From contig NZ_CP023694.1 in the NCBI RefSeq assembly GCF_008705135.1, positions 62,001 to 126,000 of the forward strand: a DNA stretch of 64,000 nucleotides. The letters are read 5' to 3'. The position numbers were made by a program, and so were the translations under genes. Positions within the stretch are counted from its first letter, which is position 1, and the number at the start of each line of letters is the position of its first letter. The notes beneath the pieces are model-generated. The model did not search any database. It had not been told where the DNA came from and saw only the letters and a list, made by a program, of their open reading frames with translations. Shown here piece by piece: positions 33,322-45,594 of the stretch. Source of the stretch: Streptomyces coeruleorubidus. GTDB taxonomy: Bacteria > Actinomycetota > Actinomycetes > Streptomycetales > Streptomycetaceae.

Positions 33322-33744
33322 ATGAGCGACATCGTCAACGGACTCGGGCGGGCCACCGCATACGGCGGCCTGGGACTGGTCCTGTTGGTCCTCGGCATCG
33401 TCCTGGTCGACCTGCTGACGCCCGGAAAGCTCGGCCGACAGATCTGGGAGCAGCGCAATCGCAACGCCGCCATGGTGCTCAGCTCGGCACTGCTCGGTAT
33501 CGGTGGCATCGTCTTCACGTCCATCTGGACGACGTACGAGGACTTCGGCAAGGGGCTGGTCTCGACCGCGGCATTCGGGCTGCTGGGGCTGGTGATGATG
33601 GCCGTGGCGTTCCTGGTGGTGGACCTGATCACGCCGGGGCGCCTGGGTGCGACGCTGGTCGAGGCAGAGCCTCATCCCGCGGTCTGGGTGACGGCGTCCT
33701 GCAACCTCGCTGTGTCCGCCGTCATCTCGGCCTCCATCGCCTGA
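33322..33744 (+). CDS. DUF350 family membrane protein
   Basis: A 140-residue inner-membrane protein with four hydrophobic helices arranged as two repeats, each carrying the family signature (LVDLLTPGKLG and LVDLITPGRLG). DUF350 proteins occur across bacteria, often near phage-shock or spermidine-synthase-like genes; the function is unknown. The ATG at 33322 has GGAG about 11 bases upstream. It stands alone and is followed by a bidirectional terminator. Confidence 0.8.
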   Translation: MSDIVNGLGRATAYGGLGLVLLVLGIVLVDLLTPGKLGRQIWEQRNRNAAMVLSSALLGIGGIVFTSIWTTYEDFGKGLVSTAAFGLLGLVMMAVAFLVVDLITPGRLGATLVEAEPHPAVWVTASCNLAVSAVISASIA

Positions 33745-33882
33745 ACCGCCGCCCCTGGGAGATGGCCCACCGGCACACGAGCCGTGGAAGTCCCTGCTCC
33801 ATCGGTCGCGGGTGCTCCGTCCCTCAGATGCGTATGAGGCAGGCTGGTGGCGGATGGAGGGGCGTGAATACGCCGAGCAGAT

Positions 33883-33919
33883 GGCCCGCCCTGTCGCGTG
33901 CTCGGCGGCAGGGCGGGCC
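33883..33919. terminator. Bidirectional hairpin terminator
   Basis: GGCCCGCCCTG pairs perfectly (11 bp) with CAGGGCGGGCC across a 15-base loop, between the convergent DUF350 and nicotinamidase genes. Confidence 0.7.
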
Positions 33920-33947
33920 ACAGTTCACCCCGGTCCCTGTGCGGGGA

Positions 33948-34544
33948 CTACTGCGGTAGGGGTGCCTCGCCGGATACGGCGATACCTGCCTGGTGGAAGT
34001 CGTCCACAGCCGCGGCTGTCGTGTCCGGGGCGACTCCGACCGAGTAGTCCAGGCGCACCCGTGCGCGGAAGCCGGCCTTCACGGCATCCAGCGCGGTGGC
34101 ACGCACGCAGTGGTCCGTGGCGATACCCACCACGTCGACGTCCTCGACGCCGCGGGCGCGCAGCCAGTCCGCGAGAGGGGTTCCTGCTTCGTCGGCTCCT
34201 TCGAAGCCGCTCTTGGACGCGCTGTGAGCCCCCTTGTAGAAGACGGCGTCGACCTTTCCGCCGATGACGGCGGGGGCGAAGTGGGGGTGGAATTCGCTGC
34301 CTTCGTTTCCTGCCACGCAGTGGACGGGGAAGCTGTCCTTGAAGTCCGGGGTCTCGGAGAAGTGACCTCCCGGGTCGATGTGGTGGTCGCGGGTGGCGAC
34401 CACGTACTGGTAGTCACGGCCTGCGGTCTGCTCCACCAGTTCGGCGATCTTGGTCGCGATCCGCGCGCCACCCGCCACGGGGATACTGCCTCCTTCACAG
34501 AAGTCGTTCTGCACATCCACGACGATCAAGCCTCGGCTCACCAT
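33948..34544 (-). CDS. pncA: Nicotinamidase
   Basis: A 198-residue isochorismatase-fold amidase that converts nicotinamide to nicotinate in NAD salvage (and would activate pyrazinamide). The catalytic triad is D10 (VDVQNDF), K104 (FYKGAHS) and C146 (IATDHCVRAT). The metal site is D53, H55 and H61 (TRDHHIDPGGHF). The ATG at 34544 is preferred with GAAGGG 5 bases upstream; the GTG two codons earlier lacks spacing. Cytosolic and monocistronic. Confidence 0.9.
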   Translation of the reverse strand: MVSRGLIVVDVQNDFCEGGSIPVAGGARIATKIAELVEQTAGRDYQYVVATRDHHIDPGGHFSETPDFKDSFPVHCVAGNEGSEFHPHFAPAVIGGKVDAVFYKGAHSASKSGFEGADEAGTPLADWLRARGVEDVDVVGIATDHCVRATALDAVKAGFRARVRLDYSVGVAPDTTAAAVDDFHQAGIAVSGEAPLPQ

Positions 34545-34759
34545 GACCACCCTTCAAGATGACGGAACACCCCTCGCGTTGTACCGGCCCTCACGGAGCC
34601 CCGGAGACATAAGCGGGTGAGCTCACCCACACGGACGAGCATTTTCACCGCAGGAACGATTCGCACCCGCTGAAGACCATGCCGTGCAGTTCGCAAGCCG
34701 GAGGTACCGCTCAAGGTATTGCCCTTCCCGACCCGTCGTGCTTAAGGTCACCCCGTTTG

Positions 34760-34786
34760 TCGAATCGATTCGATTGATTCGAAGAA
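34760..34786. promoter_or_regulatory. LacI-type operator of the xyloside operon
   Basis: TCGAATCGATTCGA (34760-34773) is a perfect 14-base palindrome with the central CG dyad typical of LacI-family sites. A second half-site, ATTCGAA, follows within 11 bases. It lies 50 bases before the LacI-type gene at 34823. No second copy is seen before the binding-protein gene at 35975, so the whole operon may be controlled from here. Confidence 0.7.
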
Positions 34787-34822
34787 ACCGGCGGGTCCAC
34801 GACGGGCCGGGTGGAGGTGGGG

Positions 34823-35884
34823 ATGACGACGATCAAGGACGTCGCCGAGCGGGCAGGCGTCGCACCGAGCACCGTCTCGTACGTCCTGAGCGGATCGCGC
34901 AAGATTTCCGAGGACACCCGGCGCGCGGTGCAGGCCGCGATCGACGAGCTCGGGTACCACCCGCGCGCGAGTGCCCGTACGCTGCGCAGCGCACGGACCC
35001 GGGTGCTCGCGCTGGCCGCGCCGCGCGTGCCCGGGGCGTACCGGGCGATCGACGGGCGGTTCGCGATCGACGTCACCGACGCCGCCCGTGTGCACGGGTA
35101 CGACGTGCTGCTGATGACGGACAGCGACGGCGTCGGCGGCCTGCGCCGGGTGGCCCGCAGCAGACTCGCGGACGCCGCGGTGCTGATGGCGGTCGAGGAC
35201 CGCGACCCCCGTGTCGAGGTCTTGCGCGAACTGGGCTTCCCCGGGGCGCTGCTCGGTCACGACGATCACGCGGCGCTGCCCTGGACCGACCTCGACTGGG
35301 AGGCCGCCGTCGCCCTCGCCGTGCGCGAGACCGCCGCTGCCGGCCACCGGCGGATCCTCTTCCTCTCGTCGGCCGAGCACGAGGTCGCCGCACGCCGCGG
35401 CTATGCCCTGCACGGCCTCGACGGCGCCCGGCGAGCGGCCGTCGGGACCGCAGCCGATGTACGCGTGATCCCGTCCCACCGCGACCCGGACGTCCTCGCG
35501 CGGCGGCTGAGCCAGGCGCTGGCCGCGCGGCCCGTCCCGACCGCGCTGGTCGTCCAGCACCTGATCCTCCTCCCCCGCCTGCTGGACGCGGTGGCGGCGG
35601 CCGGGTTGCGGGTACCCCACGATCTGACCGTCGTGCTCGTGGGCAGTCTTCCGGACGAGTTGGGCGTCCGGCATCTGCCGCGGATCGATCTGCCCGTCGC
35701 CGAGATGTCCACGGCCGTGGCCCGGCTCGCCATCGACGCGATCGGCCCCGGCCGCGCCGACCGGTCACCGACTTCGCGGGAGCCCGTCGCGACACCTGCC
35801 TCGAGCATGTTCTCCGGCGCGCCGCACCACCTGATCCAGCCGCGGATGGCCGGGCCCGTCATCGCCCCGCCGTCGCCCGGCTGA
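34823..35884 (+). CDS. LacI family transcriptional regulator
   Basis: A 353-residue repressor, the first gene of the sugar operon. The N-terminal headpiece reads MTTIKDVAERAGVAPSTVSY, then VLSGSRKISEDTRRAVQAAI. A periplasmic-binding-protein-like effector domain follows (VLALAAPRVPGAYRAIDG, GHRRILFLSSAEHE). The domain ends in an unusual Pro/Ser-rich tail. The ATG at 34823 follows GGAGGTGGGG. A perfect palindrome lies 50 bases upstream. It probably represses itself and the downstream transporter and glycosidase genes until a xyloside or glucoside binds. The gap to the next gene is 90 bases. Confidence 0.85.
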   Translation: MTTIKDVAERAGVAPSTVSYVLSGSRKISEDTRRAVQAAIDELGYHPRASARTLRSARTRVLALAAPRVPGAYRAIDGRFAIDVTDAARVHGYDVLLMTDSDGVGGLRRVARSRLADAAVLMAVEDRDPRVEVLRELGFPGALLGHDDHAALPWTDLDWEAAVALAVRETAAAGHRRILFLSSAEHEVAARRGYALHGLDGARRAAVGTAADVRVIPSHRDPDVLARRLSQALAARPVPTALVVQHLILLPRLLDAVAAAGLRVPHDLTVVLVGSLPDELGVRHLPRIDLPVAEMSTAVARLAIDAIGPGRADRSPTSREPVATPASSMFSGAPHHLIQPRMAGPVIAPPSPG

Positions 35885-35974
35885 CCACTCGGACCGCCCG
35901 TACGGCACGGCCGGCGACGCTCCATCGCCGGACCACCGCATGTCCAGAGCCGCACATGTAACGGAGGATCAACC

Positions 35975-37228
35975 TTGCCGTTCTTAGCAGGACGCATCAG
36001 AACAAGACGCGGACGCGTTCCCGCGCTCGCCGCCACCCTTGCCTGTGCCCTCGTCGCGCCAGGGCTGACCGGCTGTGCCGCGGAGCCCGACCCGGGCACC
36101 GTCACCGTGCTCAACTCGGCGACCGACACCGCCGAGCACACCGCGAACCAGCGGTTCTTCGACCGCTGCGGCAAGCCGCTCGGCTTGAAGGTCGAGCAGA
36201 TCAGCGTGCCCGCCGACCAGATCGCCTCCAAGGCGCTTCGGATGGCGTCGTCCGACTCGCTCACCGACATCCTGGAGCTCGACGGCTCGGAACTGCCCCA
36301 GTTCGCGCAGACCGAGGGCCTGCGGCCGCTCGACGACGTCGGGGTCGACACCTCCGGCCTCTCCGCGAGCGCGAAGTCCCTCGGCTCGTACGACGGCACC
36401 CAGTACGGCATCGCCCGCTCCGTCAACTCCCTCGCGCTGATCTACAACACCAAGCTCCTCAAGGACGCGGGCGTCACCCCGCCCACGACCTGGAAGGAGT
36501 TACGGGCCGCCGCGAAGAAGCTGACCGCGGGCGACAACTACGGAATGGCTTTCAGCGCGAGCCCGAACGCGGACGGCGTCTACCAGTTCCTTCCGTTCTT
36601 CTGGTCCGCCGGCGGTGACGAGGCCAGGATCGACAACGGCAAGGGCGAGGCCGCGCTGCAGCTCTGGAAGGACCTGGTCGCGGACGGCTCCGCCTCCAGG
36701 TCCGTCGTCAACTGGAACCAGCAGGACGTCAACGACCAGTTCGTCGCGGGCCGCGCCGCCATGATGATCAACGGGCCGTGGCAGGTGCCGGTCCTCAGCG
36801 CCCAGAAGAAGGTGGACTGGGCGGTCGCGAGCATTCCGGTGCCCGAGGCGGGCAAGCCGGCGGTGCCTCCCATCGGCGGCACCGTCATGGCCGTACCGAA
36901 GAACGACGAGGACCCGGCCCGCGAGAAGAACGCCGGCAAGGTCCTGAACTGCCTCAACTCCGAGAAGAACCAACTCCAGTGGGGCGAATCGGTCAACAAC
37001 GTGCCCACCCGCGCCACGGCCGCGCAGGCGTACGCGAAGCAGAACCCGAAGCTCGCCGCCTTCGCCGAACTCGTCACCACCGCCCGCTCCCGTACCGCGA
37101 AGGTCGGCACCGGCTGGCCGGTGGTCGGCGACGCGCTCGCGGGCGCCTTCCAGTCCGTGCTGACGGGCCGGACCAGTCCCGAACAGGCCCTGCACCGGGC
37201 CCAGCAGCAGGCTTCGGCGGGGAAGTGA
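35975..37228 (+). CDS. ABC sugar-binding lipoprotein
   Basis: A 417-residue extracellular solute-binding lipoprotein (family 1). Start TTG at 35975, with ACGGAGG 7 bases upstream. Lipobox LTGC with Cys34. The mature protein has LTDILELDGSELPQF, GIARSVNSLALIYNTKLLKD, the TTWKEL segment and MMINGPWQVPVL, typical of oligosaccharide-binding proteins. It delivers the substrate to the permease pair encoded next. In-frame TTA at 36500 (residue 176) makes expression potentially bldA-dependent. Confidence 0.85.
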   Translation: MPFLAGRIRTRRGRVPALAATLACALVAPGLTGCAAEPDPGTVTVLNSATDTAEHTANQRFFDRCGKPLGLKVEQISVPADQIASKALRMASSDSLTDILELDGSELPQFAQTEGLRPLDDVGVDTSGLSASAKSLGSYDGTQYGIARSVNSLALIYNTKLLKDAGVTPPTTWKELRAAAKKLTAGDNYGMAFSASPNADGVYQFLPFFWSAGGDEARIDNGKGEAALQLWKDLVADGSASRSVVNWNQQDVNDQFVAGRAAMMINGPWQVPVLSAQKKVDWAVASIPVPEAGKPAVPPIGGTVMAVPKNDEDPAREKNAGKVLNCLNSEKNQLQWGESVNNVPTRATAAQAYAKQNPKLAAFAELVTTARSRTAKVGTGWPVVGDALAGAFQSVLTGRTSPEQALHRAQQQASAGK

Positions 37229-37238
37229 GGAACCGGCC

Positions 37239-38201
37239 ATGACCACCACCGTCACCTCCCCGGCACCCGCCTCGGGCGCCGCCGAAACGAAGTCCGCCGC
37301 CGGCCGCGCTCCGCTGCGCCGCGGGCTGCTGCGCTGGCTCTTCGTCGCTCCCGCGCTCGCCTACATGGCGCTCTTCTTCGGCTACCCGCTCGTCCGCAAC
37401 ATCGTGATGAGCTTCCAGCACTACACGCCGAAGACGTACTTCACCGGCGAGGCCCCGTTCAACGGCCTCGACAACTGGCGGGCCGTCTTCGCCAATGAGC
37501 TGTTCACCGACGCCCTGTGGCACACGGCCCTGTTCACCGTCGGCTCGCTGCTCGGCCAGTTCACCCTCGGCCTGGCCCTAGCCGTGTTCTTCTCCCGCCG
37601 CTTCCGGCTCTCCGGCTTCGTGCGCGCCATCCTGCTGCTGCCGTGGCTCGTGCCCATGGTCGTCTCCGCCGTCGTCTGGCGGCGCATCCTCGACCAGGAC
37701 CACGGCATGCTGAACACCGCCCTCCACGCGGTCGGCCTGGCCCCGCAGGACGGTGTGCCGTGGCTGAGCAGCCCCGGTGTGGCCCTGCTGTCGGCGATCC
37801 TGGTCAACATCTGGATCGGCATCCCGTTCAACATGGTCATCCTCTACGGCGGTCTCCAGGAGATCCCGCGCGACCTGTACGAGGCCGCCTCGCTCGACGG
37901 CTCCGGCCCCTGGCGGACGTTCCGCAGCATCACGCTGCCGATGCTGCGCCCGGTGATCACCGTCGTGCTCGTGCTGGGCTTCATGTCGACGGTGAAGATC
38001 CTCGACCTGATCCTGGCGCTGACCTCGGGCGGGCCCGCGGACTCCACCCAGACGCTGGGCACGGTCACGTACCAGCTCTCCTTCCTTCAGCTCGACTTCG
38101 GCCAGGGCGCCGTGGTGGGCAACGTCCTGATCCTCATCAGCGCGGTCTTCGCCGTGCTGTACCTGCGGGCCAACCGCGCCGACTTCGGCAAGGGGAAGTG
38201 A
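37239..38201 (+). CDS. ABC sugar permease (MalF-like)
   Basis: A 320-residue membrane subunit with six helices after an Ala/Pro-rich N-terminus. The cytoplasmic coupling loop contains the EAA motif (YEAASLDGSGPWRTFRSITL) near residue 210. It follows the binding-protein gene by 10 bases and is followed 3 bases later by the second permease. No ATPase is encoded in the operon; Streptomyces usually supply a shared MsiK ATPase. Confidence 0.85.
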   Translation: MTTTVTSPAPASGAAETKSAAGRAPLRRGLLRWLFVAPALAYMALFFGYPLVRNIVMSFQHYTPKTYFTGEAPFNGLDNWRAVFANELFTDALWHTALFTVGSLLGQFTLGLALAVFFSRRFRLSGFVRAILLLPWLVPMVVSAVVWRRILDQDHGMLNTALHAVGLAPQDGVPWLSSPGVALLSAILVNIWIGIPFNMVILYGGLQEIPRDLYEAASLDGSGPWRTFRSITLPMLRPVITVVLVLGFMSTVKILDLILALTSGGPADSTQTLGTVTYQLSFLQLDFGQGAVVGNVLILISAVFAVLYLRANRADFGKGK

Positions 38202-38204
38202 CTG

Positions 38205-39032
38205 ATGAGACGACCGACCAGCCTGCTGCGCGTTCGTTCGGTGTGGAACACCGCGGCCGCGCTGCTGATCCTCGCCGTGCTGCTCTTCCCGGTGTACTGG
38301 ATGCTCAACACCGCCCTCCAGCCCGAGTCGAGCATCGCCGCCACCGAGTGGTTCCCCCTCTCACCGTCCCTGAAGAACTTCGACACGGCGATCAGCACCC
38401 AGGGCGGCTCGCTGCTCACCAGCTTCGTCGTCGCACTCGGCGCCGTCGTCGTCTGCCTCGCGCTCGCCGCGCCCGCCGCGTACGGGCTCGCCCAGTTCGG
38501 GCTCCGGGGCGGGCAGGGCATCGTCTTCGCGACGCTCATCACGCAGATGGTCCCGGGCATCGTCATCGCCAACGCCCTCTACAGCGCCTACGCGCAGCTC
38601 GACCTTGTCAACTCCTACCTGGGGCTGATCCTGGCGGACGCCTCACTCGGTCTGCCGTTCGCGGTCGTACTGCTGCGGGCGTTCATGGTGTCGATCCCGA
38701 GCGAGGTCGTCGAGGCCGCGATGGTGGACGGGGCGAACCGCTTCACCGCGTTCGTTCGGATCGTGCTGCCCATGAGCCGCAACGCCCTGATCACGGCAGG
38801 ACTGTTCACCTTCCTCTTCGCCTGGTCGGACTTCATGTTCGCGCTCACCCTCAACACCACGGACGACGTCAAGCCCATCACGCTCGGCATCTACCAGTTC
38901 GTCGGCGCGCATGTCAGCGACTGGGGCGCGGTCATGGCCACCGCCGTGCTCTCCGCCGTACCGGCCGCGATCCTGCTCGTCGTCGCCCAGAAGTACATCG
39001 CCGCCGGGATCACCGGCGGGTCGGTCAAGTAG
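38205..39032 (+). CDS. ABC sugar permease (MalG-like)
   Basis: A 275-residue membrane subunit with six helices and the EAA loop EAAMVDGANRFTAFVRIVLP near residue 165. It is the partner of the preceding permease. It ends with TAG 13 bases before the GH1 start, so the genes are transcribed together. Confidence 0.85.
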   Translation: MRRPTSLLRVRSVWNTAAALLILAVLLFPVYWMLNTALQPESSIAATEWFPLSPSLKNFDTAISTQGGSLLTSFVVALGAVVVCLALAAPAAYGLAQFGLRGGQGIVFATLITQMVPGIVIANALYSAYAQLDLVNSYLGLILADASLGLPFAVVLLRAFMVSIPSEVVEAAMVDGANRFTAFVRIVLPMSRNALITAGLFTFLFAWSDFMFALTLNTTDDVKPITLGIYQFVGAHVSDWGAVMATAVLSAVPAAILLVVAQKYIAAGITGGSVK

Positions 39033-39045
39033 GCAGGTGCCTTCC

Positions 39046-40466
39046 GTGAGTTTCTCCGAGTCCGTCGAGTTTCCCGAGTTCCCCGCCGGCTTCTTCTTCG
39101 GTGCCGCCACGGCCAGTTACCAGATCGAGGGCGCGTACGACGAGGACGGCAGGGGTCCGTCCATCTGGGACACCTTCTGCCGCGAGCCCGGGCGCGTCGC
39201 GGACGGCGCCACCGGTGACGTCGCCTGCGACCACTATCACCGCTACCGCGAGGACGTCGCGCTGCTGCGCGAGCTGGGCGTGGACAGCTACCGCTTCTCC
39301 GTCGCCTGGCCGCGTGTCCAGCCGGCCGGCTCCGGCCCCGTCAACGCGGCCGGGCTCGACTTCTACGACCGGCTCGTCGACGAGCTGCTGGCCTCCGGCA
39401 TCTCCCCCGCCGCCACCCTCTACCACTGGGACCTCCCCCAGGCCCTGGAGGACCGGGGCGGCTGGCGCGTACGCGAGACGGCGGAGCGGTTCGCCGAGTA
39501 CGCCGGGGTGGTCGCCGCCCGGCTCGGCGACCGGGTGGATCGCTGGATCACACTAAACGAACCCTTCTGCAGCGCCTTCGTCGGCTACGCGGCGGGCGCC
39601 CACGCCCCGGGCGCCCGTGAGGGCCGCGGCGCGCTCGCCGCCGCCCACCATCTGCTCGTCGGCCACGGGCTGGCCGTGCACGCCCTGCGCGCGGCGGGGG
39701 CACGGGAGGTCGGGATCACGCTCAACCCCGACCGGCTGCTGCCGGCCACGGACTCCCCCGCCGACCTGGCCGCCGTACGCCGGGTCGAGACGCTCCACAA
39801 CGACGTGTGGTTCGAGCCGCTGTTCGCCGGGCGCTACCCGGAGCACGAAGCCGAGACCTGGGGCCAGCTGCTGCCCGGCGGCGACGGCTCGTACCGCCTC
39901 GACGGCGACCTCGGTCTCATCGGAGCACCGCTCGACTTCGTCGGCATCAACTACTACCGGCCGATCACCGTCTCCGACGCCCCGTACCGTGACGCCGACC
40001 CGGCCACCCGCACCGCGGTCGACGTCCGGGCCGAGGAGACCTGGCGCGACGACGTCCGCCACACCACCATGGGCTGGCCCGTCGTCCCGCACACCTTCAC
40101 GGACCTGCTGGTGGATTTGGCCGAGCGCTATCCCGGGCTGCCGCCGCTCCTGATCACCGAGAACGGCTCGGCGGAGGCGGACACCGTCGACGCCGACGGC
40201 CGGGTGCACGACGTGGAACGGGTCGACTACCTCCACAGCCATCTTGACGCGCTCGCCGCCGCCCTGCGCGCGGGCGTCGACGTGCGCGGCTACTACGTGT
40301 GGTCGCTGCTGGACAACTTCGAGTGGGCCCGTGGCTACGGCCAGCGCTTCGGCATCGTCCGGGTCGACTACGACACGCAGACACGCACACCCAAGGACAG
40401 CTACCGCTGGTACCAGCGGCTGATCGCCGCCCACCGCGCCCGCACCACCCCTGGTGAGGACCTCCG

Positions 40467-40470
<4 letters not shown>
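39046..40470 (+). CDS. Beta-glucosidase, GH1
   Basis: A 474-residue cytosolic GH1 enzyme. The N-terminus reads FPAGFFFGAATASYQIEGAY. The acid/base is E172 (ITLNEPF) and the nucleophile E372 (LITENG). GVDVRGYYVWSLLDNFEWARG is the family C-terminal signature. GTG at 39046 has AGGCAGG at a suitable distance; GTG at 39037 is an alternative. It cleaves beta-glucosides. Next to an alpha-xylosidase it would hydrolyse the glucan part of imported xyloglucan fragments. Its TGA overlaps the ATG of the next gene (ATGA). Confidence 0.9.
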
Positions 40471-42818
<2,348 letters not shown>

Positions 42819-42836
<18 letters not shown>

Positions 42837-43098
42837 CACGGTTCTCACGGACAACACAGTCAGGATGCCCACCGCGCCGATCACTGCGATACCTCCGGGC
42901 ACCGGTAGGCGGCGCGGTGAGGAGTCGGCGGTCAAGGGCAGCTCTCGCGTGGCCGATGCGGCTGCCATCAGCGAGCGTCACTTCATGTCGCTGGTTCACC
43001 TGGCGCAGCAGCACAATGGGCGCCATTGAAGCCCCCAGGGTCTGCTCCGCACCGGCCAGGCCAGATCCGGCGATCGCGAATCCCGTGACCGCGGCCAT
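42819..43098 (-). other. Possible small membrane-protein gene, uncertain
   Basis: The ATG at 43098 follows AGGAGAGGG and opens MAAVTGFAIAGSGLAGAEQT, but the frame then turns basic and unlikely. In the next frame, an ATG at 42968 gives a 49-residue product ending in PVPGGIAVIGAVGILTVLSV, a convincing membrane helix, to TAG at 42819. Either a small membrane protein with one indel, or a 49-residue one; neither is recognised. It overlaps the end of the GH31 gene by 18 bases. Confidence 0.3.
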
Positions 43099-43158
43099 GC
43101 CCTCTCCTGTGCCGCATTGCCTACTGCTCCGGGACGGTCCGGTCGGCGACCGGCTGCA

Positions 43159-44274
43159 TCAGGCCGCGGCGCGCTTGGCGTGAAGCTCGCCATCTAGTTG
43201 CTCGAAGAGTTCGTTGCCGGAGGCCCTGAACGTGCGGATGCCCTCGTCCTCCAGCACACGCACCACGTCCTCATAGGACACTCCGACAGCCGCCAGGTCA
43301 TCGAGTACCTGCTGGGCTTCCCCGTAAGCGCCATGGATGGTGTCGCCCTGGATGCGGCCGTGATCCGCGACTGCGCGCAGGGTCTGTTCCGGCATGGTGT
43401 TGACCACCCCGGGAGCCACCAGTTCGTCGACGTAGCGGGTGTCGCGGTACGCGGGGTCTTTCACCCCGGTGGATGCCCACAGCGGGCGTTGCGGGCGCAT
43501 CCCGGCCGCCGCCAGGGCTCTCCATCGGTCCCCTGCGCACGCCTGCTCGAAGTGCTGGTAGGCCAGGCGTGCGTTGGCGATTGCCGCCCGGCCGCGCAGG
43601 TCCCGTGCCTCCGGCGTGCCGATCTTGTCCAGTCGGCTGTCGACCTCGGTGTCCACCCGGCTGACGAAGAAGGAGGCCACCGATGCGATGGACGTCAGGT
43701 CGTGGCCCGCCGCATGCGCCCTGCCCATGCCGTCCAGGAAGGCACGGAGCACCTGGTCGTAGCGGTCCAGAGAGAAGATCAGGGTCACGTTGATGCTGAT
43801 GCCCTCGCCAAGCGCCGTGCTGATCGCCTCCAGGCCTTTCTGCGTGGCGGGGATCTTCACGAACATGTTCGGGCGGTCCACCAACCACCACAGGGCCCGT
43901 GCCTCGGCGACCGTCGCCGCCGTGTCGTGGGCGACGCGCGGATCCACCTCGAGCGACACTCGCCCGTCGACACCGTCACTTGCCTCGTACACCGGGCGCA
44001 GTACGTCGCAGGCCCAGCGCACGTCGAACGCCGTCAGCAGCCTGATGGCTTCCTCGACCCGAACCCCGCGCCGGGCGTGACCCTTCACCTGCTCGTCGTA
44101 GAGGGCACCCGAGCGGATCGCCTTGGCGAAGATCGTCGGGTTGCTGGTGATGCCGACCACCCGCTGTTCCTCCACCAGGTCGGTCAGCCGGCCGCTCGCG
44201 AGCCGCTCCCGGCTCAGATCGTCCAGCCAGACCGCTACGCCTTCGGCGGCCAGCCGGTCCAGGTTCTCACTCAT
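43159..44274 (-). CDS. tal: Transaldolase
   Basis: A 371-residue class I transaldolase of the long actinobacterial type. [13 protein letters not shown] is the substrate-pocket signature, and K140 (FVKIPAT) is the Schiff-base lysine. [20 protein letters not shown] completes the barrel. It transfers a dihydroxyacetone unit between sugar phosphates in the pentose phosphate pathway. It is not next to transketolase or G6P dehydrogenase, so it is probably a second, accessory copy. The ATG at 44274 has GAGGAAGATC upstream. Divergent from an ArsR-like remnant and folE. Confidence 0.9.
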   Translation of the reverse strand: MSENLDRLAAEGVAVWLDDLSRERLASGRLTDLVEEQRVVGITSNPTIFAKAIRSGALYDEQVKGHARRGVRVEEAIRLLTAFDVRWACDVLRPVYEASDGVDGRVSLEVDPRVAHDTAATVAEARALWWLVDRPNMFVKIPATQKGLEAISTALGEGISINVTLIFSLDRYDQVLRAFLDGMGRAHAAGHDLTSIASVASFFVSRVDTEVDSRLDKIGTPEARDLRGRAAIANARLAYQHFEQACAGDRWRALAAAGMRPQRPLWASTGVKDPAYRDTRYVDELVAPGVVNTMPEQTLRAVADHGRIQGDTIHGAYGEAQQVLDDLAAVGVSYEDVVRVLEDEGIRTFRASGNELFEQLDGELHAKRAAA

Positions 44275-44501
44275 GATCTTCCTCTCGAGCGCCGCCCCGG
44301 GCGATGCCCTCTGACGAGGCGGGTGAGGCGATGAATGCCACCCGTGTCGTCACCTTCCGTGGCCGCTGCCTGCCGTCAGTGAGACTCCCGCATGCTGTGG
44401 CAGCGCTGCGGAGGCATGACACCCATCCCTCTATAGACAATCCTCACTAACAATAGAATCGCGGAAACCTTCTTTAGTCAATCCCTATTGGTTTTACACT
44501 G
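44275..44501. promoter_or_regulatory. AT-rich divergent promoter region
   Basis: 227 bases between tal and the ArsR-like remnant. Bases 44430-44505 are unusually AT-rich. CAATAG near 44451 and CTATTG near 44485 form an imperfect inverted pair, and CAATCC is repeated at 44438 and 44479. It is likely the divergent promoter and the binding region of the former ArsR-type regulator. Confidence 0.45.
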
Positions 44502-44770
44502 GTGTCCGTGGACCACCCGAAGGAAGCACCCCGCACCGGCGTCTCCCCCGTCGCCGCCTTGGACGAGCCGTCCCGCAGGAGGCTCCACGAGCACGTCGTT
44601 GCCTTCCACCTGGACCAGTTGGCCGACGAATCACTGCTGGACGTCGCCTACGAGCGACGCAGCGGATGCACCGATCCGGGAGCGGGCCGACCCGAAAAGC
44701 TCTACAAGCGCCCAGCAAGCAGGGTCCGTTCGATCCTGCACCGAATGGTCCACGAGCTGGGCACACAGCT
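44502..44770 (+). pseudogene. ArsR-like HTH regulator, recognition helix deleted
   Basis: From GTG 44502 the frame reads GVSPVAALDEPSRRRLHEHV, then directly AFHLDQLADESLLDVAYERR and GAGRPEKLY. In actinobacterial homologues about 22 residues (the helix-turn-helix core before AFHLDRL) stand between these parts. They have been removed in frame, and the C-terminal domain is lost after about residue 65. The product could not bind DNA normally. It lies just upstream of folE, whose ribosome site is inside the remaining open frame. Confidence 0.65.
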
Positions 44771-44809
44771 ACCCGCCCCCGCAGTTTCACGTCTCACGAG
44801 GAGTACGTC

Positions 44810-45496
44810 ATGGACACCACCGCACCGATCACGGCCTCATCGCCGGAAAAGGCTGGTATGCCCGCACGCTTCGCCGGCATCCCCGGACCCCAGACCGCGA
44901 TGCCGTCCATCACCCCGCTGCGCGTCGTCCACGACACCGGCGGCATAGACCTGCCCGGCGCCGAACGCGCCGCCGCCCAGTTCCTTGAAGCGCTCGGCAT
45001 CCAAACCGACACCGAGAGCCTGAACGGCACCCCCGGCCGCATGGCCCGCGCCTATGCCGAACTGTTCAGCCCGCGCCCCTTCGACCTGACGACCTTCCCC
45101 AACGACGAGGGCTACGACGAGCTGGTGCTGGCGCGCAGGATCCCCGTCCGCTCGGTGTGCGAGCACCACATGCTGCCCGTCATCGGCACCGCACACGTCG
45201 GTTACCTGCCCGGCAGCCGCATCCTCGGCCTGTCCAAACTGGCCCGGGTCGTCGAACACTTCGCCTTCCGCCCCCAGGTCCAGGAACGTCTGACCAAGCA
45301 GGTCGCCGACTGGCTGCACACCCACCTGGAGCCCAAGGGCGTCGGGGTCGTGATCGAAGCCGAACACACCTGCATGACCCTGCGCGGAGTCCAGGCCACC
45401 GGCTCCAGCACCCTCACCTCCACCCTCCTCGGCACACTCCGCCACGACGCCCGCTCACGCGCCGAATTCCTCTCCCTCACCGGCATGCCCACCTGA
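44810..45496 (+). CDS. folE: GTP cyclohydrolase I
   Basis: A 228-residue enzyme converting GTP to dihydroneopterin triphosphate, the first step of folate/pterin synthesis. The zinc ligands are C117 and H120 (RSVCEHHMLP) and C188 (EHTCMTLRGV). NGTPGRMARAYAELF and GLSKLARVVEHFAFRPQVQE are the family signatures. The ATG at 44810 has GAGGAG 8 bases upstream. The N-terminal 30 residues are extra and probably flexible. No other folate genes are adjacent, so this is likely an additional or specialised copy. Confidence 0.9.
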   Translation: MDTTAPITASSPEKAGMPARFAGIPGPQTAMPSITPLRVVHDTGGIDLPGAERAAAQFLEALGIQTDTESLNGTPGRMARAYAELFSPRPFDLTTFPNDEGYDELVLARRIPVRSVCEHHMLPVIGTAHVGYLPGSRILGLSKLARVVEHFAFRPQVQERLTKQVADWLHTHLEPKGVGVVIEAEHTCMTLRGVQATGSSTLTSTLLGTLRHDARSRAEFLSLTGMPT

Positions 45497-45594
45497 ACCC
45501 CCACCGCGTTCCGGCCCCTGCACGCGGGGGCACCGTGGCCGGACCAGTTCACTCGCGCTGGTCGAGGGCCCTGGTCAGCTGTCGGTTGCCGACA

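Noticed and set aside
34823..35884. LacI-type gene considered as the regulator of the nicotinamidase
   Set aside because: It is oriented away from that gene, with the palindrome on its own side and the sugar genes following it in line.
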